From: Cellulomonas sp.
GTDB lineage: Bacteria > Actinomycetota > Actinomycetes > Actinomycetales > Cellulomonadaceae
Direction: 5' to 3'
DNA: 64,000 nucleotides
NCBI RefSeq assembly: GCF_017744555.1
Contig: NZ_JAGIBD010000009.1
Span: 1 to 64,000, forward strand
Positions 43,661 through 52,483 of this stretch are shown here, in pieces; position 1 is the first letter of the stretch; each line of letters opens with the position of its first letter. The position numbers and the translations under genes are program-made. The notes beneath the pieces are model-generated. The model was not told the origin of the DNA and made no database searches. It saw only the letters and a list, made by a program, of their open reading frames with translations.

Positions 43661-43686
43661 CCGCGCAGGTGTCGAAACCTTCTTCC

Positions 43687-43697
43687 TAAACGCTTTA
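43687..43697. promoter_or_regulatory. LacI-type operator upstream of LPMO 1
   Basis: TAAACGCTTTA, with TAAA/TTTA arms around CGC, in an AT-rich island 160 nt before the LPMO start. It shares AAACG(C/G)TT with a site before LPMO 2. Confidence 0.5.
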
Positions 43698-43856
43698 CGC
43701 GGTGGTCACCCGCACGGTGCCCGACCACGGTGTACCTGCACGCGTCCGGCGGGGTCACGACCGGGGTGCGACTCAGTGGTTCCGCGGGGGCGTGCGCGCA
43801 GCACGCCCCGGGCCAGCGACGACACGGGCCGCCATTCCGAGCACCAGGAGACCTCC

Positions 43857-44930
43857 ATGTCCTTACGAGCACGACTCCGGACCCTCGCCTACGCGATCCC
43901 CCTCGCGGTGATCGCCCCCGTGGTCGCCGTCTCGGTGGCCGCGGCACCCGCGTCCGCGCACGGGTCCGTCACCGACCCGCCCACGCGCAACTACGGCTGC
44001 TACGAGCGGTGGGGCAACGGGGACAAGTGGTACCAGGGCGACATCGTGACCCAGGACCCCATGTGCTACCAGGCGTTCAAGACGAACCCCGACGACATGT
44101 GGAACTGGAACGGCCTGTACGTCAACGGCCTCGCCGGCAAGTTCGAGGAGAACATCCCCGACGGCCAGCTCTGCTCGGGCGGCCCGAAGGCCGACGCGCG
44201 GTACGACTTCCTCGACACGCCGGGCAACTGGCACATGACGAACGTGGCGTCGACGTTCCACCTCACGCTCACCGACGGGGCGAAGCACGGGGCGGACTGG
44301 CTGAAGATCTACGTCTCGAAGGCAGGCTTCGACCCCACGACGAAGGCGCTCGGCTGGGGGGACCTCGAGCTCGTCAAGACGACCGGCTCCTACCCCACGA
44401 CCGGTGACTACCAGACCGACGTGACGCTCCCGTCCGGCCGCTCGGGCCGCGCGATCATCTACACGATCTGGCAGGCCAGCCACCAGGACCAGACGTACTT
44501 CCTGTGCAGCGACGTGAACATCGGCGGGACCGGCAACCCGAACCCGACTCCCACGCCGACCCCCACCACGCCGACCCCGACGCCGACGCCGACGATCACG
44601 CCGACGCCCACCCCCACGCCGACCGTCACGCCGACCCCGCAGCCCACCGGCAACGGCGGCTGCACGGCGACCGTGAAGGTGGCGAACAGCTGGAACGGCG
44701 GCTACGTCGGTGACGTGGTCGTCACGGCCGGCTCGAAGCCGGTCAGCGGGTGGAAGGTCACCGTCAACGGCGCGACCATCACCCAGGCGTGGAACGGCAC
44801 GTTGTCCGGCACGAACGCGATCACGAACGCCGCCTGGAACGGCAGCCTCGCGGCGGGCGGCACCGCCACCGCCGGGTACATCGGCAGCGGCAGCACCTCG
44901 GGGCTGACGGCCACGTGCGCGGCGTCATGA
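43857..44930 (+). CDS. AA10 lytic polysaccharide monooxygenase with CBM2 module
   Basis: A secreted copper enzyme that oxidatively cleaves cellulose or chitin. The signal peptide ends at A34, leaving H35 as the N-terminal copper ligand (HGSVTDPPTRNYGC). The second histidine-brace residue is H126 in GNWHMTN. The catalytic domain runs to about residue 218. A Pro/Thr linker (about 221-263) follows, and then a CBM2-type module (GCTATVKVANSWNGGYVGDV, ITQAWNGTLSG, NAAWNGSLAAGG) with binding aromatics. The start ATG 43857 follows CAGGAG. A LacI-type palindrome upstream suggests sugar-dependent control, and a terminator follows. Confidence 0.96.
   Translation: MSLRARLRTLAYAIPLAVIAPVVAVSVAAAPASAHGSVTDPPTRNYGCYERWGNGDKWYQGDIVTQDPMCYQAFKTNPDDMWNWNGLYVNGLAGKFEENIPDGQLCSGGPKADARYDFLDTPGNWHMTNVASTFHLTLTDGAKHGADWLKIYVSKAGFDPTTKALGWGDLELVKTTGSYPTTGDYQTDVTLPSGRSGRAIIYTIWQASHQDQTYFLCSDVNIGGTGNPNPTPTPTPTTPTPTPTPTITPTPTPTPTVTPTPQPTGNGGCTATVKVANSWNGGYVGDVVVTAGSKPVSGWKVTVNGATITQAWNGTLSGTNAITNAAWNGSLAAGGTATAGYIGSGSTSGLTATCAAS
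44541..44649 (+). repeat. Pro-Thr linker-encoding repeat, LPMO 1
   Basis: Degenerate 6-bp CCSACS units encode (Pro-Thr)n between catalytic and binding modules. This is a normal flexible, often glycosylated linker in secreted cellulolytic enzymes. Confidence 0.85.
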
Positions 44931-44960
44931 CGATCTGACGCACCTGCACCTGCTCGACCC

Positions 44961-44993
44961 GGAGGGCCGCTCGCACACCGCGGGCGGCCCTCC
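44961..44993 (+). terminator. Terminator after LPMO 1
   Basis: GGAGGGCCGC (44961-44970) pairs perfectly with GCGGCCCTCC (44984-44993) across a 13-nt loop, 30 nt beyond the stop. It can also serve the convergent acyltransferase gene. Confidence 0.75.
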
Positions 44994-45012
44994 GCGCACG
45001 CCGGGTCGACCC

Positions 45013-46137
45013 TCAGCTCTGCGGCGCGTCCGCCGGTGCGTCGGGCGCGGGCGCGAGATGGGCTGCCGGCGCGTCGGGTCCGACGGGCGGGACGTGATGC
45101 CCCGTGGCGGTGGGCACCTCGTTCGCGGAGATCCACTCGTCGATCCGCAGCCACGACGCGAACAGCCACTCCTCCTGCGCGGCGGGCTCGCGCGGCACCT
45201 CGTCGGGCGGCACGGACCACCCCTTCATGACGATCCGCTTGTCCATCGGCAGCTCGCGCCAGATGTCCGCGACGGTCACCAGCTTGTCGAGCCCGGTGTG
45301 CGCGACGAAGACGACACCGGCCTGCGGGGCCTCGTCGAGCGCGGACAGGATCCCGCCGGAGTGCGGCGCCATGACGTTGCGCATCTGCTCGGCGTCCGCG
45401 GCGAGCCGGAACCGGCCGGCCTTGCGCAGCGCGTCGATGCGGGCCAGGCGCCGCCGCGGCGTCACGTTCCCGCCCTCGGGGAAGATGAGCAGCGCGTCGC
45501 GCGGACCCAGGTCGCGAGCGAGCTCGCCCACGGCGTCCGACCCGCCCGCGGCGCCGGCGCGACGGCTCCCGCGCGGGGTGACGAACTGCGCGGGCAGCCG
45601 GTTGAGCAGGATGTCGATCGCCGGGTCCCACTGCAGGGTGTCCTTGAGGACGATGCGCGGCGCGCGGTCGAACCAGCTGAGCAGCGCGTGGACCAGGATG
45701 AACGAGTCGCCCGGGCCGGCGTGACGGCTCGCGACCACCACGGGCGTGCCGGTGAGGACCACGCCGAGGTCGGCGTCCACGACCTCGATGTCGAGGCGCA
45801 GCGTCCAGCGCACCTGCCAGAACAGGACGACGAGCATCCGGTCGGCCAGCCGGTAGTGCGCGCGCGTGAACGCGGGCCGGTGGACGTACACCCCGAACCC
45901 GGAGCCGATCCACAGGCCGAACGCCGCGAGGATCACGGCGGCGTCCCACAGCACGTAGAAGCTCGCCATCCACGCGATGCGCGGGATCCGGAGCTTCCCG
46001 GGCACGAGCCACGTGAGGGCGCCGAGCAGGAAGACGACGAGCAGCAGGCTCGTCGGCACGAGCAGCACGGCCGCGAGCACCACCGCGGGGGCGAGCACCA
46101 CCCTGCGCACCCACCGGGGCGGCAGCCGCCAGCTCAT
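45013..46137 (-). CDS. PlsC-type 1-acylglycerol-3-phosphate acyltransferase family protein
   Basis: A 374-residue membrane-bound acyltransferase. The N-terminal 110 residues contain two hydrophobic segments (VVLAPAVVLAAVLLVPTSLL and FYVLWDAAVILAAFGLWIG). The acyltransferase domain has the HX4D motif in ASRHAGPGDS and FPEGGNVTPRRR. It transfers a fatty acyl group to a lysophospholipid or a related acceptor. The start ATG 46137 overlaps the stop of the patatin gene (ATGA), so a lipase and an acyltransferase are made together, consistent with phospholipid remodelling. Confidence 0.9.
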   Translation of the reverse strand: MSWRLPPRWVRRVVLAPAVVLAAVLLVPTSLLLVVFLLGALTWLVPGKLRIPRIAWMASFYVLWDAAVILAAFGLWIGSGFGVYVHRPAFTRAHYRLADRMLVVLFWQVRWTLRLDIEVVDADLGVVLTGTPVVVASRHAGPGDSFILVHALLSWFDRAPRIVLKDTLQWDPAIDILLNRLPAQFVTPRGSRRAGAAGGSDAVGELARDLGPRDALLIFPEGGNVTPRRRLARIDALRKAGRFRLAADAEQMRNVMAPHSGGILSALDEAPQAGVVFVAHTGLDKLVTVADIWRELPMDKRIVMKGWSVPPDEVPREPAAQEEWLFASWLRIDEWISANEVPTATGHHVPPVGPDAPAAHLAPAPDAPADAPQS

Positions 46138-46958
46138 GCCCGGACGCCCTCGAGGTACGCGACCGACGCGGCGTACGCGGCGTCGATGCGCGCCATCGTC
46201 GCGTCCATCCGGCGGTACGAGCCGAGCTTGTCGTCGCCCTTCGTGGGGCCGCCGCTCGGCAGCACGTGCACCGTGACGTCGTCGGGCACCAGGCCGATCT
46301 CGCGCGTGAACCGGTGCCGGCGGGCGATCTCGAAGCTGATCCGCGCGACGTCCGACGGCTTGCCCGGTGCTGTGAGCGTCTCCTCGATGCGGCCGACCTG
46401 GAGCACGTACACGGTCGTCGCCCCGCGCGCGACGGCCTCGCCCAACGGGATCGAGTTGACGATGCCCCCGTCCACGTAGTGCTCCCCGTCGACGAGCGTC
46501 GGCGGCAGGATCCCCGGCACGGACGACGACGCGAGCACCGCCTCGATCACCGGGCCCTTGTCGAACCACCGCTCGGCCGCACTCTCGATGCTCGCCGCCG
46601 CGACCGCCAGAGGCACGGCGAGCTCCTCGAACGTGACACCCTCCCCCAGCATGTCGACGAGCAGCGCGCGCAGCGGGTCCGGCGAGTTGAGGTGCGTGCG
46701 GGACTTCGCCAGACGGCGCAGCTGCTTGGCCCACGAGTCGCCGTAGATCGCCGCCGCCGCGGGCGACGCCCACGCGTCGACGAGCCGGTCGACGACCGCC
46801 GGCGTCGGGTCCTTCGCGATCGCCGCACCGTTGATCGCCCCGATCGACGTGCCGACCACGGTGTCCGGGCGCACGCCCGCTTCGAACAGGGCCTTGAGCA
46901 TCCCGACCTGCACCGCGCCGCGGACCCCGCCCCCGCCGAGCACGTATCCGACCGTCAC
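46134..46958 (-). CDS. Patatin-like phospholipase
   Basis: A 274-residue Ser-Asp dyad hydrolase releasing fatty acids from membrane lipids. It has the oxyanion motif GGGGVRG (8-14), nucleophile S38 in GTSIG, and the catalytic Asp in YVDGGIVNSIPLG. There is no signal peptide. It is coupled to the PlsC-type gene downstream and divergent from the thioredoxin-NHL gene. Confidence 0.95.
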   Translation of the reverse strand: MTVGYVLGGGGVRGAVQVGMLKALFEAGVRPDTVVGTSIGAINGAAIAKDPTPAVVDRLVDAWASPAAAAIYGDSWAKQLRRLAKSRTHLNSPDPLRALLVDMLGEGVTFEELAVPLAVAAASIESAAERWFDKGPVIEAVLASSSVPGILPPTLVDGEHYVDGGIVNSIPLGEAVARGATTVYVLQVGRIEETLTAPGKPSDVARISFEIARRHRFTREIGLVPDDVTVHVLPSGGPTKGDDKLGSYRRMDATMARIDAAYAASVAYLEGVRA

Positions 46959-47014
46959 GTTCCGGATCGTCGCACAGGCCCGGGACCGCGGCCCACCGCT
47001 GCGCGGGCATCACC

Positions 47015-47020
47015 GACAAT
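47015..47020 (+). promoter_or_regulatory. -10 element of the thioredoxin-NHL gene
   Basis: GACAAT lies 6 nt before the GTG at 47027; it is a weaker but correctly placed leaderless -10 element. Confidence 0.35.
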
Positions 47021-47026
47021 GGTCCG

Positions 47027-48892
47027 GTGACCGCCACCGCCCGCCTGCCCCGTGTCCGCGCGTCCGAGCTCGTCGGGCGCGGCTGGCTCAACACCGGCGG
47101 CCGGACCGTCACGCTCGCGGACCTGCGCGGCAAGATCACGATCCTGGACTTCTGGACGTTCTGCTGCATCAACTGCCTGCACGTCCTGGACGAGCTGCGC
47201 GAGCTCGAGGAGCAGTACCGCGACGTCCTCGTGATCGTCGGCGTGCACTCGCCGAAGTTCGTGCACGAGGCCGACCCGGTGGCGCTGGCGGCGGCCGTGG
47301 AGCGGTACGAGGTGCACCACCCGGTGCTCGACGACCCGGACCTCGTGACGTGGTCGGCGTACACGGCACGGGCGTGGCCCACGCTCGTCGTCATCGACCC
47401 CGAGGGGTACGTCGTCGCGCAGATGGCCGGCGAGGGGCACCGGCACAACGTCGAGGTGCTGGTCCGGGACCTGGTCGCGGAGCACGAGGCGAAGGGCACG
47501 CTGCACCGGGGCTCCGGTCCCTACGTCGCGCCCGAGCCGCGCGCGGGCACCCTGCAGTTCCCGGCGAAGGCTGTCGCGCTCCCCGAGGGCCGCCTGCTCG
47601 TCGCGGACGCCGGGCACCACGGCCTCGTCGAGCTCGAGGCCGACGGCGAGACGCTCGTGCGGCGGATCGGGTCGGGCGAGCGGGGGTTCACCGACGGCGG
47701 TCCGCAGGACGCGTCGTTCGCGGAGCCCAACGGGCTGTGCCTGGTGCCCGACGAGCTGCGCGCACAGCTCGGGTACGACGTGGTGGTCGCCGACACGGTG
47801 AACCACGCGCTGCGCGGGGTGCGGCTGTCCGACGGGGTCGTGACCACGCTCGCCGGCACCGGAGAGCAGTACATGGTCGGCGCGGCCGACAACACGGACG
47901 CCGACGTCGCCGGTCCGCGCGGGCAGAAGCTGTCGTCGCCGTGGGACGTCGTGTGGTCGGACGCGCTCGGGTCGTTCGTCGTGGCGATGGCCGGCAACCA
48001 CACGCTGTGGACGTTCGACGCCGTCCAGGGGTCGGTCCGGCCGTTCGGGGGCACCGAGAACGAGGGGCTGCTCGACGGGCCGCTCGCCGACGCGTGGTTC
48101 GCGCAGCCGTCCGGGCTCGCGGTGGACGCCGACCAGCGCATCTGGCTCGCGGACTCCGAGACGTCCGCGCTGCGGTGGGTGGACCCGGTCGCGCTGACCG
48201 TGCACACGGCCGTCGGCGAGGGACTGTTCGACTTCGGGCACCGCGACGGGCCGGCCGACCAGGCCCGCATGCAGCACCCGCTCGGCGTCGCCGTGCTGCC
48301 CGACGGGTCGGTGGCGGTCGCCGACACGTACAACGGCGCCGTCCGCCGGTACGTCCCGGACACGCGTGAGGTCACCACGCTCGCGACCGGCCTGGCCGAG
48401 CCGAGCGGGCTCGTCACCCTGAGCACCGACGACGGGCTCGCGCTGCTCGTCGTCGAGTCCGCCGCGCACCGGCTCACGCGCGTCCCGCTCGCGGACGGCG
48501 TCGGGCGGACGATCGACGGGGGCGCGCACCGCACCCAGCGGCCCGTCACCGAGCTCGCGGCCGGGGACGTCGCGCTCGACGTCGTCTTCACGCCCGCCGC
48601 CGGGCAGAAGTACGACGACCGCTACGGCCCGTCCACCCGGCTGCAGGTCTCGTCGACCCCGCCCGAGCTGCTGCTCGACGGCGCCGGCGACGGCGTCCCG
48701 CTGCACCGCACCCTGCGGCTCAACCCCGACGTCGGCCAGGGCGTGCTGCACGTGACGGCGCACGCGGCGAGCTGCGACGCCGACCCGGCGATCGAGTACC
48801 CGGCGTGCCACCTCAACGCGCAGGACTGGGGCGTGCCCGTGCGGCTCGTCGCCGACGGCCCTGCCGAGCTGGCGCTCCCGCTGCACGGCTGA
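47027..48892 (+). CDS. Thioredoxin-like / NHL-repeat protein (NHLRC2-like)
   Basis: A 621-residue protein. A TlpA-type thioredoxin domain (about 15-155) has the redox pair C47-I-N-C50 in FWTFCCINC. An NHL beta-propeller (about 180-480) follows, with repeats such as LLVADAGHHGLVELEADG, LGYDVVVADTVNHALRGVRL, IWLADSETSALRWV and VAVADTYNGAVRRY, and then a C-terminal beta domain. This is the conserved layout of NHLRC2 homologues, whose substrate is unknown. There is no signal peptide, so the protein is cytosolic. The start is GTG 47027. Confidence 0.93.
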   Translation: MTATARLPRVRASELVGRGWLNTGGRTVTLADLRGKITILDFWTFCCINCLHVLDELRELEEQYRDVLVIVGVHSPKFVHEADPVALAAAVERYEVHHPVLDDPDLVTWSAYTARAWPTLVVIDPEGYVVAQMAGEGHRHNVEVLVRDLVAEHEAKGTLHRGSGPYVAPEPRAGTLQFPAKAVALPEGRLLVADAGHHGLVELEADGETLVRRIGSGERGFTDGGPQDASFAEPNGLCLVPDELRAQLGYDVVVADTVNHALRGVRLSDGVVTTLAGTGEQYMVGAADNTDADVAGPRGQKLSSPWDVVWSDALGSFVVAMAGNHTLWTFDAVQGSVRPFGGTENEGLLDGPLADAWFAQPSGLAVDADQRIWLADSETSALRWVDPVALTVHTAVGEGLFDFGHRDGPADQARMQHPLGVAVLPDGSVAVADTYNGAVRRYVPDTREVTTLATGLAEPSGLVTLSTDDGLALLVVESAAHRLTRVPLADGVGRTIDGGAHRTQRPVTELAAGDVALDVVFTPAAGQKYDDRYGPSTRLQVSSTPPELLLDGAGDGVPLHRTLRLNPDVGQGVLHVTAHAASCDADPAIEYPACHLNAQDWGVPVRLVADGPAELALPLHG

Positions 48893-48910
48893 CGCGCCGA
48901 CGCCACCGGA

Positions 48911-50344
48911 TCAGCCCGCGCCGAGCACCGCCACCGCGACGAGCGCGTCGAGGGACGTGTCGACGACCTCGCCGGTCGCCGCCGTGCCGGACACCCCGAC
49001 CTCGACGACCCACGGCCCGTGCCCGACGACCGTCGTGAACGACTCGGCCCCGACCTCGGCCGGGCCGCCGCCGCGTGCGACGGCCGACGCGGGCTCGTCG
49101 TCGGGCGCACCGGGCCGGCGCATGAGCACGGCCCACCCGGACCCGCCGAGCGTCTCGGTGGCGGCCGCCGCGAGCGCACACAGCCGCGGCACGATGCCGG
49201 ACTGCGCCGCGACGATGGCGGCTGATCCCGCGACGACGACCCGCTCCGCGGTGACCGCCGGGTCGGCGGTGGCCGGGGCGGCGGCCCGACGTGCGCGGGC
49301 GCGGGCGCGCTTCGCGCGGTACTGCGCCATGTCGGCCTGCCGGAACAGCTGCCGCGCGGACACGGCGCCCGCGACGGCCGTCGACGCGAGCCCGTACGAG
49401 ATCGCGGCACCGTGCGGCAGCGGGAACTCCGCGATCGTCGCCGCCATCACCTCGGCCACCTCGGCCCGCCGCCGGCCGACGGTGATGAGGCAGAACTCGT
49501 CGCCGCCGATCCGGGCAGCCGTCGCCCCGGGCAGCGCATCAGCGGCACGGCGCAGCACGTCGGCGACGGACCGCAGAAGGTCGTCACCGGTCTCGTGCCC
49601 GAGCTGGTCGTTGACGCGCTTGAGCCCGTCGACGTCGCACATCACGATGCACGTCTCCGTGCCGGACTCGAGCGCGGCCTCGGCGGACGTGTCCGCGACG
49701 CGCCGGTTGGCGAGGCCCGTCAGCGGGTCGTCCGCGACGAGGTGCCGCACCTGCGCCTCGAGGTCGACGCGGGCGATCGCTCCGGCCGCGAGCGCGGCGA
49801 GGACCTCGGCCCGGGCGACGTCGTCGACGTGGAAGATCGGCCGTCCCTGGGCCCGGGTCGCGAGCAGCTGCCCCCACACGGCACCGTTCACGACGAGGGG
49901 GACCGCCATCCCGGACACCGCCCCGATGTCCCGCAGCATCGCCGACTCGACCTCGTCGCCCGCCTCGGGGTCCCCCGGCAGCAACGGCGTGCCGTCGGAC
50001 GTGACGGTGTGCGCGACCCAGCTCGCCCGGTCGCGGATCAGGGTCCGCAGCGCCGGCCTGTCGTCCGCGCGGTAAGAGCCGCTCACGAGCCGCCGGGTCC
50101 GCGCGTCGGACGGCGAGGGCTCGACGACGAGGACGCGGCACGTGTCCTGCTCGATCCGGCAGACTCCGGCGCCCCGCGCGTCGAGCACCTCGAACGCGAT
50201 CGCCGCCGTGACCTGCACGACGTCCTCCAGGGTGCGGCAGCGGTCCAGGCGATGCGCCGCAACCGCGAGGCCGCGCACACCACCGAACGACGCATCGGAC
50301 TCCTGGTCCGTGCGTGTCCCCTCGGCAGTGCTCCGGCGCGTCAC
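48911..50344 (-). CDS. GAF-GGDEF diguanylate cyclase
   Basis: A 477-residue soluble signalling protein. An N-terminal GAF-like domain (about 20-190) is followed by a GGDEF domain with an intact active site GGDEF at 280-284 (ARIGGDEFCLI) and the DDPLTGLANRR entry motif; it probably makes cyclic di-GMP. The RxxD inhibitory site is not recognisable before GGDEF, so product feedback may be missing. The C-terminal ~100 residues are Ala-rich and resemble a second degenerate sensor domain. The start is GTG 50344; longer frames overlap the LPMO 2 promoter. Confidence 0.9.
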   Translation of the reverse strand: MTRRSTAEGTRTDQESDASFGGVRGLAVAAHRLDRCRTLEDVVQVTAAIAFEVLDARGAGVCRIEQDTCRVLVVEPSPSDARTRRLVSGSYRADDRPALRTLIRDRASWVAHTVTSDGTPLLPGDPEAGDEVESAMLRDIGAVSGMAVPLVVNGAVWGQLLATRAQGRPIFHVDDVARAEVLAALAAGAIARVDLEAQVRHLVADDPLTGLANRRVADTSAEAALESGTETCIVMCDVDGLKRVNDQLGHETGDDLLRSVADVLRRAADALPGATAARIGGDEFCLITVGRRRAEVAEVMAATIAEFPLPHGAAISYGLASTAVAGAVSARQLFRQADMAQYRAKRARARARRAAAPATADPAVTAERVVVAGSAAIVAAQSGIVPRLCALAAAATETLGGSGWAVLMRRPGAPDDEPASAVARGGGPAEVGAESFTTVVGHGPWVVEVGVSGTAATGEVVDTSLDALVAVAVLGAG

Positions 50345-50454
50345 GCGCCCATCATCGACCCTTCGGCTGACACCCGACGACCCCGGGCCGTGAGAGGTCC
50401 ATGAGATCACCCGACGCGCACCCCGGTCGAGCGTCGTGCCAGCGCAGCGGGCAC

Positions 50455-50466
50455 CGAAACGGTTCG
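50455..50466. promoter_or_regulatory. LacI-type operator upstream of LPMO 2
   Basis: CGAAACGGTTCG, with CGAA/TTCG arms, 149 nt before the LPMO 2 start, at almost the same distance as the related site before LPMO 1. The shared core is AAACG(C/G)TT. Confidence 0.5.
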
Positions 50467-50615
50467 CAGCCTTGTCGCCTGTTCGGCGGATCGCGACCCT
50501 GAGCGCGTCCCCGGCACTGCGCACCCGTCGCGCCTGGGCCCCGCCGACCCCGGCACAGGGTGCTCAGCAGCCCTCCGAGCGGCAACGACGCCGCCTTCCG
50601 ATCAGGGAGAGCCCC

Positions 50616-51995
50616 ATGTCCACCACGCACGCCCTGCGGCGACGAGGTCTCGTCGGCGCAGCGATCGCCGGGCTGGCGGCGGCACTCGTCGTCGTGCTGC
50701 CGACGTCCGGCGCCGAGGCCCACGGCGGTCTCACGTTCCCGCAGACGCGCACGTACGCCTGCTACCAGGACGGTCTCGCGGGCGGGGCCGCCGCCGGGCA
50801 GGCCGGCAACGTGCTGCCCACCAACCAGCGCTGCAAGGACGTGCTGGCCGTGAGCAACTACCCGTTCTACAACTGGTTCGGCGACCTGCTCAGCCTCATC
50901 GCCGGCAAGCACGACACCATCCCCGACGGGAAGCTGTGCGGCCCGGACTCGAAGTTCGACACGTTCAACACGCCCGCCTCGGGCTGGCCGACGACGACCC
51001 TGCAGTCCGGGTCGACGATCACGTTCCAGTACGCGGCCGTCGTGCCCCACCCCGGTTACTTCACGACCTGGGTGACCAAGGACGGCTGGGACCAGACGAA
51101 GCCGCTGGGCTGGGCCGACCTCGAGCCGGCGTACTTCGACCGCGTCCTGAACCCGCCCATCCGGCAGGGCGGCCCCGCCGGCCCCGAGTACTACTGGAGC
51201 GCGAAGCTCCCGAACAAGTCGGGCCGGCACATCCTGTTCTCGGTCTGGGAGCGGACCGACAGCCCGGAGTCGTTCTACAACTGCGCCGACGTCGTCTTCC
51301 AGGGCGGGACGGTGACGCCGACGCCCACCCCGACCCCCACGCCCACGCCGACCCCCACCCCGACGCCCACGCCCACCCCGACGGGCTCGGCGGACGTGAC
51401 CGCACCCACAGCACCGGGCAAGCCCGTGCTCGCCTCGGCGGGCGGGACGACGGCGAGCCTGACCTGGGCGGCCTCGAGCGACGCCGTCGGCGTCACGAAG
51501 TACACGGTGTACGACGGGTCGACCAACGCCGTGCTCGCCACGACCACGACGACGTCCGCGATGCTGTCCGGCCTGACGCCGAGCACGCAGTACTCCGTCT
51601 ACGTCAAGGCGGCCGACGCGGCCGGGAACGTCTCCGCGGCCTCGTCGACGCTCACGTTCAGCTCGGGCACGGCCGCGGCGGGCGGCTGCTCCGTCAAGTT
51701 CGACACGTCGAACGCCTGGAACGGCGGCTTCATCGGCCAGATCAGCGTCTCGAACGACTCCATGAGCGCGATCAGCGGCTGGGAGCTGACGTGGACGTTC
51801 ACGAACGGCGAGAAGGTCACGCAGGCCTGGAACAGCGTGACGACGCAGTCGGGTACCGCCGTGTCGGCGAAGAACGCGGCGTGGAACTCGACGATCGACC
51901 ACCACGGGTCGGTGGCGTTCGGGTTCCAGGGCACGGGAACGCCGAAGGCACCGACGGGGGTCTCGCTCAACGGAACCGCGTGCACGCTCGCCTGA
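50616..51995 (+). CDS. AA10 lytic polysaccharide monooxygenase with FnIII and CBM2 modules
   Basis: A 459-residue secreted copper enzyme, distinct from LPMO 1. The signal peptide ends at A35, leaving H36 (HGGLTFPQTRTYACYQDG). The second copper His is probably H145 in VVPHPGYFTTW. The catalytic domain extends to about residue 230. A Pro/Thr linker, a fibronectin type III domain (APTAPGKPVLASAGGTTASL) and a C-terminal CBM2 (CSVKFDTSNAWNGGFIGQIS, WELTWTFTNGEKVTQAWN) follow. The start ATG follows GGGAGA. It likely complements LPMO 1 in substrate or oxidation site. Confidence 0.96.
   Translation: MSTTHALRRRGLVGAAIAGLAAALVVVLPTSGAEAHGGLTFPQTRTYACYQDGLAGGAAAGQAGNVLPTNQRCKDVLAVSNYPFYNWFGDLLSLIAGKHDTIPDGKLCGPDSKFDTFNTPASGWPTTTLQSGSTITFQYAAVVPHPGYFTTWVTKDGWDQTKPLGWADLEPAYFDRVLNPPIRQGGPAGPEYYWSAKLPNKSGRHILFSVWERTDSPESFYNCADVVFQGGTVTPTPTPTPTPTPTPTPTPTPTPTGSADVTAPTAPGKPVLASAGGTTASLTWAASSDAVGVTKYTVYDGSTNAVLATTTTTSAMLSGLTPSTQYSVYVKAADAAGNVSAASSTLTFSSGTAAAGGCSVKFDTSNAWNGGFIGQISVSNDSMSAISGWELTWTFTNGEKVTQAWNSVTTQSGTAVSAKNAAWNSTIDHHGSVAFGFQGTGTPKAPTGVSLNGTACTLA
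51313..51384 (+). repeat. Pro-Thr linker-encoding repeat, LPMO 2
   Basis: A run of CCSACS units encoding (Pro-Thr)n, nearly pure over about 70 bp. It joins the catalytic domain to the FnIII domain. Confidence 0.85.
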
Positions 51996-52205
51996 CGGAC
52001 GGGTGAGCGCTCCCCGGGGCTCGGTCGCGGCGGCGGCCGGGCCCAGGGGACCGCCGGGGGCGCGACCGGTCGGCGGGGCGGCGCGAGAGCCGTGGCCGGG
52101 GCGCCGTCCGGTGGACACCTGGACGACCGACCAGTGGGCGCCGCCCGTCCAGGACATGGGCGCGCGTCCAGTCGAGGCGTGGACGGCGCGGTCGGCCGGG
52201 TCGGT

Positions 52206-52421
52206 TCAGGCGCTCGCGTGGATGGTGCCGACCACCCGGACGCGGACGTCCACGCCGTCGACCCGTGGGGGCACGCCGTCCGCGGAGCCGCGTTCGAGGT
52301 TCACCTGCAGCCCGTACCCGTCACCGGACGCGGTGATCCCGATGCCTCGGACGTCGGACCTGCCGTCGAGGGTCGCGCGCAAGTGCTCTTTCGCCGCGCG
52401 CGCCTGCGCGAGGTCCGCCAT
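52206..52421 (-). CDS. Small stand-alone domain protein related to the next gene's N-terminus
   Basis: A 71-residue protein: a helix (LAQARAAKEHLRATLDGRS), then DVRGIGITASGDGYGLQVNL and PPRVDGVDVRVRVVGTIHA. The same order, an (I/V)G(I/L) strand, a DGxxxLxV strand and a final VxVRxxG(R/T)I strand, occurs in residues 45-90 of the serine protease encoded just upstream. It therefore appears to be a single-domain version of the protease prodomain-like region. The two genes are 62 nt apart on the same strand. A regulatory or inhibitor-like role is only a guess. Confidence 0.65.
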   Translation of the reverse strand: MADLAQARAAKEHLRATLDGRSDVRGIGITASGDGYGLQVNLERGSADGVPPRVDGVDVRVRVVGTIHASA

Positions 52422-52483
52422 CGTGCACCGCCTTCCGCCGTCCCCCGGCCCTGGCCACGGGGCCCGACGAGACTCGGTGCGAC

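Noticed and set aside
44541..51384. CCSACS runs in the two LPMO genes as possible CRISPR or variable repeats
   Set aside because: They are in-frame Pro-Thr linkers between modules, lack spacers, and are normal in secreted cellulolytic enzymes.
51996..52205. Plus-strand frame after LPMO 2 with several TGGAC/GTCCA words
   Set aside because: No start signal or coherent protein; the words may be loose repeats but show no regular spacing. The stretch is left as non-coding.
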